50,770 nucleotides of DNA from RGIG1959 sp964564305. Lineage in GTDB: Bacteria; Bacillota; Clostridia; Oscillospirales; Acutalibacteraceae. The DNA lies in the NCBI GenBank assembly GCA_964564305.1, contig CAZMAM010000007.1, forward strand, positions 1-50,770, in the 5' to 3' direction. A program made the translations under genes and the position numbers. Below the pieces are notes generated by a model that did no database searches, was not told the DNA's origin, and saw only the letters and a list, made by a program, of their open reading frames with translations. Positions 9,001-17,109 of the stretch are shown piece by piece. Position 1 is the stretch's first letter. Every line of letters begins with the position of its first letter.

Positions 9001-9763
9001 GTTCCTTTCTCATGGAAAGATATTCGCCAAATTCCTGCTCAACTTTCGGGTCGTCGAAGGTCACCTCACGAAGATTGGTCAGAAAAGTGGTGTGCCGACA
9101 GTGATCCGACCAATACGTGTCGATCATCCGTATTTCGGTGACGGTCGGATCCCGATGTTCGCCCCGAAAGTACGCTTGGCAAAATTCGGCATCGTCATTA
9201 TCCATCGCAAGACCGTACTCCCGAATAAAGGCACTCAGTTCCTCCCGCGAAAGGGCCGTAAATCCGCTTAAAATTTGGATATTGCCCGGAGTATCGGAAG
9301 TGGTTTCCAACGATTCCAATCTGTCCAGAGAAGCCTCCCGAGCTTCCACGGGATTAATCACATATTGCTTTATCGCCGTCAACTCCTGAGGCGAAATATT
9401 TCCCTCCAGCACATAAACCTTAGCGGTACGCACCAAAGGTCTTTCGCCCTGAGTGACAAACTGAACGCACTGAGCGCAGGAATCCGCCCGTTGATCAAAC
9501 TGCCCGGGAAGATACTCAACCGCAAACACGGCGCCTTCAACATCCGGCAAGCACTCGCAGATATTATCTACCTGCGGCTCGGAGAAAACCGTATTCAAAC
9601 AGGCGCGGAACACTTCTTCTTCCATGCCCTGCACATCGTAACGGTTGAACAGCCGCACGCCTTTCACCGAAGTGATATTCAAAAAAGCACGCAAATCCCG
9701 CAAAAGAGCGTCGGCCTCCACCGCATAAGCAGGCTTTTTTTCCACAAATATCCGGTATACCAT
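6074..9763 (-). CDS. purL: Phosphoribosylformylglycinamidine synthase, single-chain
   Basis: A 1229-residue FGAM synthase that converts FGAR, glutamine and ATP to FGAM in step four of purine synthesis. All parts are in one chain, as in the long PurL of clostridia: a PurS-like N-terminus, the linker with TYWSDHCRHTTF, two AIRS-type ATP-binding halves (THNHPTEIEPFGGA marks the first), and a C-terminal class I glutaminase. The glutaminase starts around FPGTNCEYD and has nucleophile Cys1070 in GICNGFQ with His1200 and Glu1202 completing the triad. Most Firmicutes with the bacillus-type pathway instead use separate PurS, PurL and PurQ, and none of those are here. ATG 9763 is preferred over the upstream frame because AGGTGATCTC precedes it. 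It follows purD by 4 bases. Confidence 0.95.
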   Translation of the reverse strand: MVYRIFVEKKPAYAVEADALLRDLRAFLNITSVKGVRLFNRYDVQGMEEEVFRACLNTVFSEPQVDNICECLPDVEGAVFAVEYLPGQFDQRADSCAQCVQFVTQGERPLVRTAKVYVLEGNISPQELTAIKQYVINPVEAREASLDRLESLETTSDTPGNIQILSGFTALSREELSAFIREYGLAMDNDDAEFCQAYFRGEHRDPTVTEIRMIDTYWSDHCRHTTFLTNLREVTFDDPKVEQEFGEYLSMRKELHRDSPVNLMDIATMGMRYLKSKGLLSQLDESDEINACTVHVSVDEDGENKPWLFLFKNETHNHPTEIEPFGGAATCIGGAIRDPLSGRGYVYQAMRVTGAADPLTPFDQTLPGKLPQAKIVTTAAQGYSSYGNQIGLATGQVDELYHPGYVAKRLEIGAVVGAVPLSHVRRESPLPGDIVLLLGGRTGRDGCGGATGSSKSHTQGSLASCGAEVQKGNAPEERKLQRLFRNPQATLLIKRCNDFGAGGVSVAVGELADGLDIDLNAIPKKYAGLDGTELAISESQERMAVVVAPEDVELFRELAHRENLEVTAIAEVTADPRLIMRWNGKIIVDISRQFLNSNGALRQTDIHVPAPADFSRAVTGSFRENCERLAKDLNVCSKRGLCERFDSTVGAASVLMPFGGKYQMTPAQMMAAKFPVLGHETSTCSAMAYGANPFIAEKDPFVGAYLAVVESVSKLVAGGTGLENTYLTFQEYFQRLGSDPSRWGQPLSALLGALRAQTDLGIASVGGKDSMSGSFEQIDVPPTLVSFAVSVCSAKQIISDEFKGAGHTVCLLQPEYLPDGRPVASSLLSVFSRVTQLIHRGMVISAATPGYGGIAECLLKMTLGNRIGVCLDEHTDIRLLFGYRYGSFVLEMVPGESCGDVIGETTDNFSVTRGEETVDMFAWQKTYEGVLEPVYPLYSADDGTSVSEYTYFAPSRRAPAVRVAKPSVLIPVFPGTNCEYDTARAFERAGADPHILVIRNLTPSDITQSVHAMRQAIAQSQIIALPGGFSGGDEPDGSGKFITAFFRNPEISEAVSTLLDVRDGLMCGICNGFQALIKLGLVPYGKIVSPSASAPTLTFNRIGRHQSRLVRTRVCSNRSPWLMFSEPGDIRTVAVSHGEGRFTAEPAVLEKLAENGQIATQYVDDTGSATMDIRFNPNGSIGAVEGITSPDGRVFGKMGHSERFEPDLFKNVPGEKNDRIFEGAVAYFR

Positions 9764-9767
9764 GAGA

Positions 9768-11048
9768 TCACCTTTCCGTTGCCTGAAGTGCGCGCATACC
9801 AATATCCCTGCGGTAAAAACAGTCTTGGAAGGTAATTTGTTCTGCGGCCGAATAGGCCTTTTGCAAAGCCTCGGACAAGTTTTGAGCCGTTGCCGTCACG
9901 CCAAGTACCCTTCCGCCGTTTGTCACCAATTTTCCGTCTTTTTGAGCCGTTCCGGCATGATAAACGGTAACGCCAGGTATTTTTTCCGCTTCTTCCAATC
10001 CGCTGATAACAAATCCCTTTCGGTAACTTTGCGGGTAACTGCCCGAAGCCAGAATCACACACGCTGCCGATTCGTCGCTGAACGACACCCGAATGTCTTT
10101 TAACGTTCCGTTCACACACGCTTGCATCACGGTGAGCAAATCCGTTTGCAGCAAAGGCAATACCACTTGGGTTTCCGGATCTCCGAAACGGCAATTGTAC
10201 TCAATCACTTTGGGCCCATCTTCGGTAATCATCAGCCCGAAATACAGGCACCCGCGAAAACGCCGTCCTTCACGTCGCATGGCCCAAACCGTGGGGAGAA
10301 AAATCTCTGACATACATCTTTGTGCAACATCCGGAGTATAAAACGGATTGGGCGCAATGCATCCCATTCCTCCGGTGTTCAAACCCGAATCGCCCTCCAG
10401 CGCGCGTTTGTAATCCATTGCAGCAACCATCGGAACCACCGTTTCACCGTCGGTAAAACTGAGTACGGAAACCTCCGGGCCTTGTAAAAATTTCTCAATA
10501 ACCACCGATTCGCCACTTTTTCCGAAGCGGTGTTCCGACATCATAGAATGAACCGCAGCCTCCGCCTCCTCGATGGTTTGGCAAATCACCACTCCCTTGC
10601 CGAGCGCAAGTCCGTCCGCTTTGACCACCAAGGGAGCCTTTGCGGATCGGACATAGGAAAGAGCGGCCTTTTCGTCACTGAATGCAGCGTACGGCGCAGT
10701 GGGAATTCCGTATAACCTCATAAATGCTTTGGCGAACGCTTTACTGCCTTCTATAATGGCGGCATCGGCTGTGGGGCCGAAGGCGGGAACACCGATCGCC
10801 TCCAAGGCATCCACACACCCCATCACCAACGGGTCGTCCGGCGCCACCACGGCAAAATCAATGCAGTGGGTTTTCGCAAACGCAACAATCTGATCGATAT
10901 CGGTCGCCGCTATCGGCACGCACTGAGCATCACAGGCAATTCCGCCGTTTCCGGGAAGAGCGTAAACCGTTTCGACCTGAGGATTTTCCTTCAGTTTTTT
11001 GATTAGGGCATGTTCCCGGCCGCCTCCGCCAATCACCATCAGATTCAA
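9768..11048 (-). CDS. purD: Phosphoribosylamine-glycine ligase (GAR synthetase)
   Basis: A 426-residue enzyme joining glycine to phosphoribosylamine with ATP, step two of IMP synthesis. It begins with the Rossmann-like VIGGGGREHAL, followed by an ATP-grasp domain (KADGLALGKGVVIC, GLNTGGMG, EYNCRFGDPETQ) and the PurD C-terminal domain. The start is taken as TTG 11048: AAAGGAGAT lies 9 nt upstream and it places the glycine-rich loop at the usual distance from the N-terminus. ATG 11039 is an alternative. The gene is separated from purH by a MITE-like insertion (11159-11340), unlike the tight junctions elsewhere in the operon. Confidence 0.93.
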   Translation of the reverse strand: MNLMVIGGGGREHALIKKLKENPQVETVYALPGNGGIACDAQCVPIAATDIDQIVAFAKTHCIDFAVVAPDDPLVMGCVDALEAIGVPAFGPTADAAIIEGSKAFAKAFMRLYGIPTAPYAAFSDEKAALSYVRSAKAPLVVKADGLALGKGVVICQTIEEAEAAVHSMMSEHRFGKSGESVVIEKFLQGPEVSVLSFTDGETVVPMVAAMDYKRALEGDSGLNTGGMGCIAPNPFYTPDVAQRCMSEIFLPTVWAMRREGRRFRGCLYFGLMITEDGPKVIEYNCRFGDPETQVVLPLLQTDLLTVMQACVNGTLKDIRVSFSDESAACVILASGSYPQSYRKGFVISGLEEAEKIPGVTVYHAGTAQKDGKLVTNGGRVLGVTATAQNLSEALQKAYSAAEQITFQDCFYRRDIGMRALQATER

Positions 11049-11158
11049 ACTTCTGCCATCTCCTTTTTCTGTCTTCCGCTGTGTTTTCATTTTTGATTTC
11101 CCGAACATAAAGCCGTATTCTGACACTTTTCCGACACTTTGCTGTTCAATTCTTCCTT

Positions 11159-11340
11159 TAGGGCAAAACCGCACAAAGACCGGCTACCGCGCAATGCCTG
11201 CCCATCTACGGGCGTCCTTTCCGTAATTGAGCCAAAAATCCTCGCGAATACACACAGTATTTTCTGCGATTTTTGTTTCATCTGACGAAAAATCCGCCTG
11301 CCGCTTTTCTGAACGACAATCTTTGTACGGTGTTACCTTA
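11159..11340 (-). mobile_element. MITE-like element, copy A (between purH and purD)
   Basis: About 182 bases with imperfect terminal inverted repeats of about 20 bases: tagggcaaaaccgcacaaag at the left, and taaggtaacaccgtacaaag as the reverse complement of the right end. Both ends carry TA. The interior shares long blocks with three other copies (24249-24432, 26588-26765, 40987-41164), including gaggatttttggct...aattacgg and ggatttttcgtcagatga. It encodes no protein of its own. It begins 4 bases past the purH stop, inside the purine operon, so the operon must be transcribed through it. Confidence 0.8.
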
Positions 11341-11344
11341 GAAA

Positions 11345-12523
11345 TTAATGATGAAACAGCCGTATACCGGTAAACGCCATCGCAATACCGTATTGATCGC
11401 AAGCCTGAATCACCGCATCGTCCCGAATCGAGCCGCCCGGCTGCACAATATATTTGACGCCGCTTCTTCGCGCCCGCTCGATATTGTCCGCAAAGGGGAA
11501 AAAGGCATCGCTTCCGAGCGATACGCCCGTTATTCCGTTCAGATACTCGCGCTTCTCCTCGCGAGTAAGCGGGCTGGGTTGTTCGGTAAAATGTCTTTGC
11601 CAAACGTCGTCGCCGATTTCATCCGCGTATTCGTCCGAAAGATACACATCAATGGCGTTGTCGCGATCCGGACGGGAGACATCCTTGCGAAACGGCAGTG
11701 CCAATACGGACGGATGCTGCCGCAGGTGCCAGATATCCGCTTTGTTTCCGGCCAAACGGACACAATGAATACGCGACTGCTGCCCCGCGCCCACACCGAT
11801 GGTTTGGCCATCCCGAACATAGCAAACCGAATTGCTCTGCGTATATTTGAGCGTAATCAGAGAAATGACCAAATCCCGTTTTACGGATGACGGCAATTCT
11901 TTCGCGGCGGTAACCATATTCGACAACGAATCTTCATCGATTTTTAAATCATTGCGTCCCTGTTCAAACGTAATACCGTATACCTGCTTGCGCTCAATGG
12001 GAAACGGTTCGTACGTTTCATTTATTTGAACGATATTATAATTTCCGTTTCGTTTTTCTTTGAGCACCGCGAGCGCCTCGGGTTCGTATCCGGGCGCAAT
12101 GATACCGTCGGAAACCTCACGGCGAATCAACTGCGCTGTAGAAAGGTCGCAAATGTCCGAAAGAGCGATCCAGTCCCCGAAAGAGGACATCCGGTCGGTT
12201 CCTCTTGCTCTGGCATACGCGCACGCCAAAGGAGTCAATTCCCGGTCACCGACAAGATACATTTGGCGCAATACATCGTTCAAAGGAAGACCGATGGCGG
12301 CTCCGGCGGGGCTGACATGCTTAAAAGAAGCTGCTGAAGCCATTCCGGTAACTGTTTGCAGCTCTTTAACCAATTGGTATCCGTTGAGCGCATCCAGAAA
12401 ATTAATATACCCTGGCTTGCCGTTTAACACGGTAATCGGCAAATCGGATCCGTCCTGCATAAAGATGCGGGAGGGTTTTTGATTGGGATTACACCCGTAC
12501 TTCAGCGCAAACTCTTTTGCCAT
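11345..12523 (-). CDS. purH: AICAR transformylase, stand-alone (no IMP cyclohydrolase domain)
   Basis: A 392-residue AICAR formyltransferase that adds a formyl group from 10-formyl-THF to AICAR, giving FAICAR. It begins at KYGCNPNQKP and has the catalytic Lys68-His69 in SFKHVSPAGAA, and near the end SDAFFPFADN and KYIVQPGGSIRDD. Ordinary PurH is about 510-530 residues with an N-terminal MGS-fold cyclohydrolase; that domain is absent here. The missing activity is supplied by the PurO-like gene just upstream. ATG 12523 has GGGGGAG 6 nt before it; the open frame further upstream overlaps purO and is not used. Confidence 0.93.
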   Translation of the reverse strand: MAKEFALKYGCNPNQKPSRIFMQDGSDLPITVLNGKPGYINFLDALNGYQLVKELQTVTGMASAASFKHVSPAGAAIGLPLNDVLRQMYLVGDRELTPLACAYARARGTDRMSSFGDWIALSDICDLSTAQLIRREVSDGIIAPGYEPEALAVLKEKRNGNYNIVQINETYEPFPIERKQVYGITFEQGRNDLKIDEDSLSNMVTAAKELPSSVKRDLVISLITLKYTQSNSVCYVRDGQTIGVGAGQQSRIHCVRLAGNKADIWHLRQHPSVLALPFRKDVSRPDRDNAIDVYLSDEYADEIGDDVWQRHFTEQPSPLTREEKREYLNGITGVSLGSDAFFPFADNIERARRSGVKYIVQPGGSIRDDAVIQACDQYGIAMAFTGIRLFHH

Positions 12524-12536
12524 GAATAACTCCCCC

Positions 12537-13250
12537 TTAACTATGCTCGTTGACGATTGCGGTTGCAAATTTTCCGCTTGAAAGATCAATATATCGTACA
12601 AAAAGCGAAATCCGGTTGTCTTTGTTGAGGCTGTTCCATGTTCTTGCGGTAAAACTTTCCATGCCGCCTTCAATCGAAACCGTTTCCGGTTCGCCTTCAA
12701 AGGAGGGAAGCGGATCGCCGTTCCCCATGTAGGTGTGCAAAAAGCGCGCCTCGCCCGCGGGCATATTTTCATATTCAAACCAATACCTCAAAGCGGCTCC
12801 CTCGCGGTTTTGATTGCTTTTGATAATGCTCATTCGGGTGAAAAATCCCCCGTCTTGCAAGGTAACCGCCGCGCTGATGCGGGGCGTAAAATTTGGCGCA
12901 TCCGGCTCAAAAGTGCGGGTGCGAAGCGCTTGCTCAAAGGTTCCGCCCGCTTTAAGCGCATCGTACACCGTATCTGTCTGATCCCCGTTGGTCACAATAG
13001 AGGTGGCGCCCAGCACACGAACGGGAGAATATATAATCAGTGACGGATCAGTCAGCCGTTTCGGATCAAACGCCTCGGTGCGAATCCCGTCATCGGTTTG
13101 GATAAACACGCGGTTGCGGCTGTTCACGCTTCGCCCCATGATAAAATAAACCAACACCGCCGATTTTCCGTCTTGTGAACGCCCGACGGCAATGCCGCGG
13201 CCCGGATAAGCATTGGCGGCAAGCGTCTCAAAAAAACTTTTCTTACGCAA
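12537..13250 (-). CDS. purO: PurO-type IMP cyclohydrolase
   Basis: A 237-residue protein of the archaeal-type IMP cyclohydrolase family, which closes the ring of FAICAR to make IMP. The family pattern YFIMGRSVNSRNRVF lies near residue 35, after an N-terminal YPGRGIAVG. This enzyme is unrelated in fold to the cyclohydrolase half of normal PurH, and its place directly before a PurH lacking that half gives the context. Start TTG 13250 overlaps the end of purN by 8 bases and has GGGAGGGG 6 nt upstream, a strong sign of coupled translation. ATG 12523 of purH follows 13 bases after its stop codon. Confidence 0.88.
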   Translation of the reverse strand: MRKKSFFETLAANAYPGRGIAVGRSQDGKSAVLVYFIMGRSVNSRNRVFIQTDDGIRTEAFDPKRLTDPSLIIYSPVRVLGATSIVTNGDQTDTVYDALKAGGTFEQALRTRTFEPDAPNFTPRISAAVTLQDGGFFTRMSIIKSNQNREGAALRYWFEYENMPAGEARFLHTYMGNGDPLPSFEGEPETVSIEGGMESFTARTWNSLNKDNRISLFVRYIDLSSGKFATAIVNEHS

Positions 13251-13857
13251 AGAGTTCCCCTCCCATTTCCCGGCAAACTTGCTCCACCGCTTTGGGAAGC
13301 AACTGCCATTCCGCTTCTTCCATCACCCGACGCTGCAGCGATTCGGGGGTATCTCCTTCCCGAACCTCAACCGCCTTTTGCATCAGAATTCTCCCGCCGT
13401 CTGTAATTTCATTGACCAGATGCACCGTGGCCCCGGTTACTTTGACCCCGCGTTTCAGCGCCGCCTCATGTACTTTCAATCCGTAAAACCCGTCTCCGCA
13501 AAAAGAGGGAATTAAAGACGGATGCACATTCAAAATGGCATTTGGATATTTCCGGACAAAATTTGCGGAAAGAACGGTTAAAAATCCGGCCAATACCACG
13601 ACACGAACCTCGGCGGCCCGCAAGATGCCAAGTAACTCCGCCTCGAATGCATCGCGGGAAATATATTGTTTTCTGGAGACCACCGCTGTGGGAATCCCGG
13701 CTTTTTTTGCGCGCGTCAGCGCAGTAATGCCTTCTTTGCTACCCACCACCAACGAGAGTTCCGCATGCGGAAGTTCACCCCGGGCGGCGGCATCTATTAT
13801 GGCTTGTAAATTGGTGCCGCCCCCGCTGCACAGCACCGCCACTTTTATTTTATTCAT
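13243..13857 (-). CDS. purN: Phosphoribosylglycinamide formyltransferase (10-formyl-THF dependent)
   Basis: A 204-residue GAR transformylase, step three of purine synthesis. The N-terminal loop VLCSGGGTNLQAII binds the phosphate of GAR. The catalytic set is present: Asn and His in ILNVHPSLIPSF, and Asp in HLVNEITDGG. Length equals the family norm. ATG 13857 begins the usual first strand (NKIKVAVLCSG). It lies 9 bases after purM and overlaps purO by 8, so it sits mid-operon. Confidence 0.95.
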   Translation of the reverse strand: MNKIKVAVLCSGGGTNLQAIIDAAARGELPHAELSLVVGSKEGITALTRAKKAGIPTAVVSRKQYISRDAFEAELLGILRAAEVRVVVLAGFLTVLSANFVRKYPNAILNVHPSLIPSFCGDGFYGLKVHEAALKRGVKVTGATVHLVNEITDGGRILMQKAVEVREGDTPESLQRRVMEEAEWQLLPKAVEQVCREMGGELFA

Positions 13858-13866
13858 CGCCGCTCC

Positions 13867-14904
13867 TCACACAATCGTCACGCCGGCGTCGTCCTCGATG
13901 ATTTCACCGCAAATATACGCCTGTTCACACTGTTCGTGCAAAACGGCCAAAGCACGGTCGACTTCATCACGCGCAACGACTAAACTCATACCGACCCCCA
14001 TATTGAAAGTGTTAAACATATCCCGATCCGGGATATTTCCCGCCTTTTGTATGCGATCAAAAATAGGCGGAATATTCAGCGCCTTCGCCTCAATTTTGGC
14101 CGTAAAACCCTGAGGAATACTGCGCGGGATATTTTCGTATAATCCCCCGCCGGTAATATGGGACACCGCCTTTACGGTCACCTCTTTCGCCAAAGTGAGA
14201 ACAGCACGCACATATATTTTGGTGGGTGTGAGGAGCGCTTCGCCCAAAGTCATACCCAAATCCGCACAGTAAGTATTCAATCGACCGTTTTCCAAAGGAA
14301 GGACTTTTCGCACCAGCGAAAATCCGTTAGAATGCACACCGCTGGAAGGAAGCGCGATAACAACATCGCCTTTTTGCACCGCGGAATTGTCGAACATTTT
14401 TCCCTGATCCGCAAGCCCTACAGTAAATCCGGCGAGATCGTATTCATCCGGAGGATAAAAACCGGGCATTTCCGCGGTTTCCCCGCCGATTAGCGCACAT
14501 CCTGCCTGCCTGCATCCGTTTGCCACTCCGCTGACAATTTCGGCTACACGAGCGGGAATATTTTTCCCCACCGCCAGATAATCCAAAAAAAACAAAGGAG
14601 CGGCGCCGCAGCAAACCACATCATTCACGCACATGGCCACACAGTCTACACCGACCGTATCGTGCTTATCCATCCAAAAAGCGATTTTCAGTTTTGTTCC
14701 GACTCCGTCCGTTCCGCTGACCAGAACCGGCCGTTTATACCCGGTAAGATCCGGCGCAAACAGACCGCCGAATCCGCCGATATCGGAAATGACGCCATCG
14801 GTAAATGTGGACGCAACGTGCTCCTTCATCAGACGCACCGCCTGATATCCGGCGGTAATATCCACCCCCGCCTGTTTATAACTTTCGCTGTAACTGCGTT
14901 CCAT
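13867..14904 (-). CDS. purM: Phosphoribosylformylglycinamidine cyclo-ligase (AIR synthetase)
   Basis: A 345-residue AIRS enzyme that closes FGAM to AIR with ATP. Visible family stretches include SYKQAGVDI at the start, VSGTDGVGTKLKIAF, GVDCVAMCVNDVVCCGA, ALIGGETAEMPGFY and the C-terminal ITGGGLYENIPR. ATG 14904 is preferred because AAAGGAGGAGACCG stands just before it; the frame upstream to 14937 is extra. It is separated from purF by 33 bases and from purN by 9. Confidence 0.96.
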   Translation of the reverse strand: MERSYSESYKQAGVDITAGYQAVRLMKEHVASTFTDGVISDIGGFGGLFAPDLTGYKRPVLVSGTDGVGTKLKIAFWMDKHDTVGVDCVAMCVNDVVCCGAAPLFFLDYLAVGKNIPARVAEIVSGVANGCRQAGCALIGGETAEMPGFYPPDEYDLAGFTVGLADQGKMFDNSAVQKGDVVIALPSSGVHSNGFSLVRKVLPLENGRLNTYCADLGMTLGEALLTPTKIYVRAVLTLAKEVTVKAVSHITGGGLYENIPRSIPQGFTAKIEAKALNIPPIFDRIQKAGNIPDRDMFNTFNMGVGMSLVVARDEVDRALAVLHEQCEQAYICGEIIEDDAGVTIV

Positions 14905-14937
14905 CGGTCTCCTCCTTTGCGGTTTATCGGTACCCAT

Positions 14938-16386
14938 TTACGCGTCTTCTATGGTAAGCTGCTGTCGCTCACTCAATTTTCGCTCAAAACGATTTTTGGC
15001 TAATCCGGCGGGATTCACCGCAATCGGATAATTTCCGTCAAAACATGCGGTGCAAAACCCGAGATTTGTATGCTGTGCAATTGACTTGACCCCGTCTACC
15101 GACAGGTAACCCAAACTGTCCGCCCCGATAATCCGCGCAATTTCCTCCACGGAATGATGGCAGGCAATCAGGTGATCCTGCGAATCGATATCGGTGCCAA
15201 AATAGCACGGATAACGGAAAGCGGGAGCGGATGAACGCATATGAACTTCCCGAGCCCCGGCATCTCTTAAAAGCCCGACAATTCTGGCACAGGTCGTCCC
15301 GCGTACAATGGAATCGTCTATGAGCACCACCCGCTTGCCTTTCACCGTTTCGGAAACGGGATTCAGCTTGATGCGAACGGTGGTTTCACGCAAATCCTGC
15401 GTGGGTTGAATAAACGTGCGGGCTATGTATTTGTTTTTAATAAATCCGATGCCGTAAGGAATCCCCGACTGCTCAGCAAAACCGAGCGCCGCATCCAGCC
15501 CGGAATCCGGAACGCCGATCACCACATCCGCGTCGGCCGGATGCTCCAGTGCCAAAAGCTGCCCGGCTCTCATACGCGCCAAATGCACACTGCTGCCGTC
15601 TATCACCGAATCGGGACGGGCAAAATACACAAACTCAAAAACACACAACGAACTTTTGCCTTTTCCGCAATGGGTGAGGATGGAACGCATACCTCGATCG
15701 TCAATGACCAAAATTTCTCCTGGGGCAACATCCCTCAAAAAACGCGCTCCGACCGCATCCAATGCGCAGCTTTCGGAAGCGACCATATACCCCGTTTCGG
15801 TTTTCCCGAGGCATAACGGGCGAAATCCCAACGGATCCCGAACCGCAATGAGTTTTTTAGGAGACATAATCACCAAAGAAAAGGCGCCGGAAAGCTTACC
15901 GACCGCCCGTTCCACCGCCGTTTCTATGGAAGGGGCGTGCAGGCGTTCTCTGGTGATAATATACGAAATCACCTCAGTATCGGAGGTTGTCTGAAAAATC
16001 GATCCGGAAAGCTCCAACTCTTCCCGAAGAATAGCGGCATTCGTAAGATTTCCGTTGTGCGCCAAAGCCATACTGCCTTTGCAATGATTGACAACCAGCG
16101 GCTGGCAGTTCAGCCGAAGATTGTTTCCGGTGGTGCTGTACCGGCAATGCCCTACGGCAATTTGCCCACTGCCTAAGGTTTCCAGCGCCTTTTTGTCAAA
16201 CACATCTCCGACCAGACCTACTTGTTTATATCCGGTAATCACTCCGTCATCATTGACGGCAATGCCGCAACTTTCCTGACCGCGGTGCTGCAACGCGTAC
16301 AGAGCCATATAAGTGAGCTCCGTTACATTCGCTCCACGGTCATATATACCCACAACGCCGCATTCCTCGTGAAGCGCTCCTGTCAT
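14938..16386 (-). CDS. purF: Amidophosphoribosyltransferase (Fe-S type)
   Basis: A 482-residue enzyme that starts purine synthesis by turning PRPP and glutamine into phosphoribosylamine. After an eight-residue propeptide the glutaminase nucleophile is Cys9 in EECGVVGIYD, which is freed by self-cleavage in this family. The phosphoribosyltransferase half has the PRPP loop VVLIDDSIVRGTT. Four cysteines match the ligands of the 4Fe-4S cluster known in the Bacillus enzyme: one in SLCVFEFVYF, one in FRYPCYFGTD and the pair in GFCTACFDG. This points to the oxygen-sensitive, processed type. ATG 16386 has a modest GAGGG 8-10 bases upstream. Confidence 0.96.
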   Translation of the reverse strand: MTGALHEECGVVGIYDRGANVTELTYMALYALQHRGQESCGIAVNDDGVITGYKQVGLVGDVFDKKALETLGSGQIAVGHCRYSTTGNNLRLNCQPLVVNHCKGSMALAHNGNLTNAAILREELELSGSIFQTTSDTEVISYIITRERLHAPSIETAVERAVGKLSGAFSLVIMSPKKLIAVRDPLGFRPLCLGKTETGYMVASESCALDAVGARFLRDVAPGEILVIDDRGMRSILTHCGKGKSSLCVFEFVYFARPDSVIDGSSVHLARMRAGQLLALEHPADADVVIGVPDSGLDAALGFAEQSGIPYGIGFIKNKYIARTFIQPTQDLRETTVRIKLNPVSETVKGKRVVLIDDSIVRGTTCARIVGLLRDAGAREVHMRSSAPAFRYPCYFGTDIDSQDHLIACHHSVEEIARIIGADSLGYLSVDGVKSIAQHTNLGFCTACFDGNYPIAVNPAGLAKNRFERKLSERQQLTIEDA

Positions 16387-16398
16387 GTCATCGCCCTC

Positions 16399-17109
16399 TT
16401 ATGCTCCGAAGACCCTCTTGCGCATTTCCTCGTATGCGTCTTCCACTCCGCCCATATCCCGGCGGAATCGATCTTTATCCAATTTCTCGTCGGTTTTCGC
16501 ATCCCAAAAACGGCAAGTATCCGGAGAAATTTCATCCGCCAAAACGATTTCGCCGCTTGGCAATCTTCCGAATTCCAGTTTGAAATCCACCAATTTCACG
16601 CCAAGGCCGAGAAAATAATCTTTTAGGATTTCGTTAATCTTCAGAGCCTTTTCCTCAATATTTTGCATTTCTTCGCGCGTGGCCAATCCGAGCGCAAACG
16701 CGTGAGACGCATTAATCAGGGGATCGTGCAACTCGTCGTTTTTGTAGGAAAATTCCACGGTGGGACTTTTCAATACGACGCCCTCAGGCACACCATACCG
16801 TTTGGAGAAAGAACCGGCGGAAATATTGCGGACAATTACCTCAAGCGGAATAATTGTCACTTTTTTCACGACGGTTTCCCGCTCATTTAATTCCCGCACA
16901 TAATGGGTAGGCACTCCGGATTTTTCCAACATTTGCATCAGAAAATTCGACATACGGTTGTTCACCGCCCCTTTGCCGGCAACGGTACCTTTTTTTAGGC
17001 CGTCAAACGCGGTCGCGTCATCTTTGTACGATACAACAACATATGCCGAATCTTCTGTGGCGAAAACCTTCTTGGCTTTGCCTTCATATAACTGTTCACG
17101 TTTTTCCAT
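16399..17109 (-). CDS. purC: SAICAR synthetase
   Basis: A 236-residue SAICAR synthetase joining aspartate to CAIR with ATP. The ATP-grasp-like N-terminus reads QLYEGKAKKVFAT, followed by SYKDDATAFDGLKKGTVAGKG, EVIVRNISAGSF and LVDFKLEFGR, then DEISPDTCRFWDA. Its ATG at 17109 overlaps the purE stop codon (TGATG), and the purE-internal GGGAGG serves as ribosome site, so the two are translationally coupled. Length is normal. Confidence 0.96.
   Translation of the reverse strand: MEKREQLYEGKAKKVFATEDSAYVVVSYKDDATAFDGLKKGTVAGKGAVNNRMSNFLMQMLEKSGVPTHYVRELNERETVVKKVTIIPLEVIVRNISAGSFSKRYGVPEGVVLKSPTVEFSYKNDELHDPLINASHAFALGLATREEMQNIEEKALKINEILKDYFLGLGVKLVDFKLEFGRLPSGEIVLADEISPDTCRFWDAKTDEKLDKDRFRRDMGGVEDAYEEMRKRVFGA

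Noticed and set aside
11184..11603. Frames with an IREDFWLNYGKD-type peptide at several sites
   Set aside because: The shared peptide comes from translation of the repeated MITE-like element, not from a protein family.
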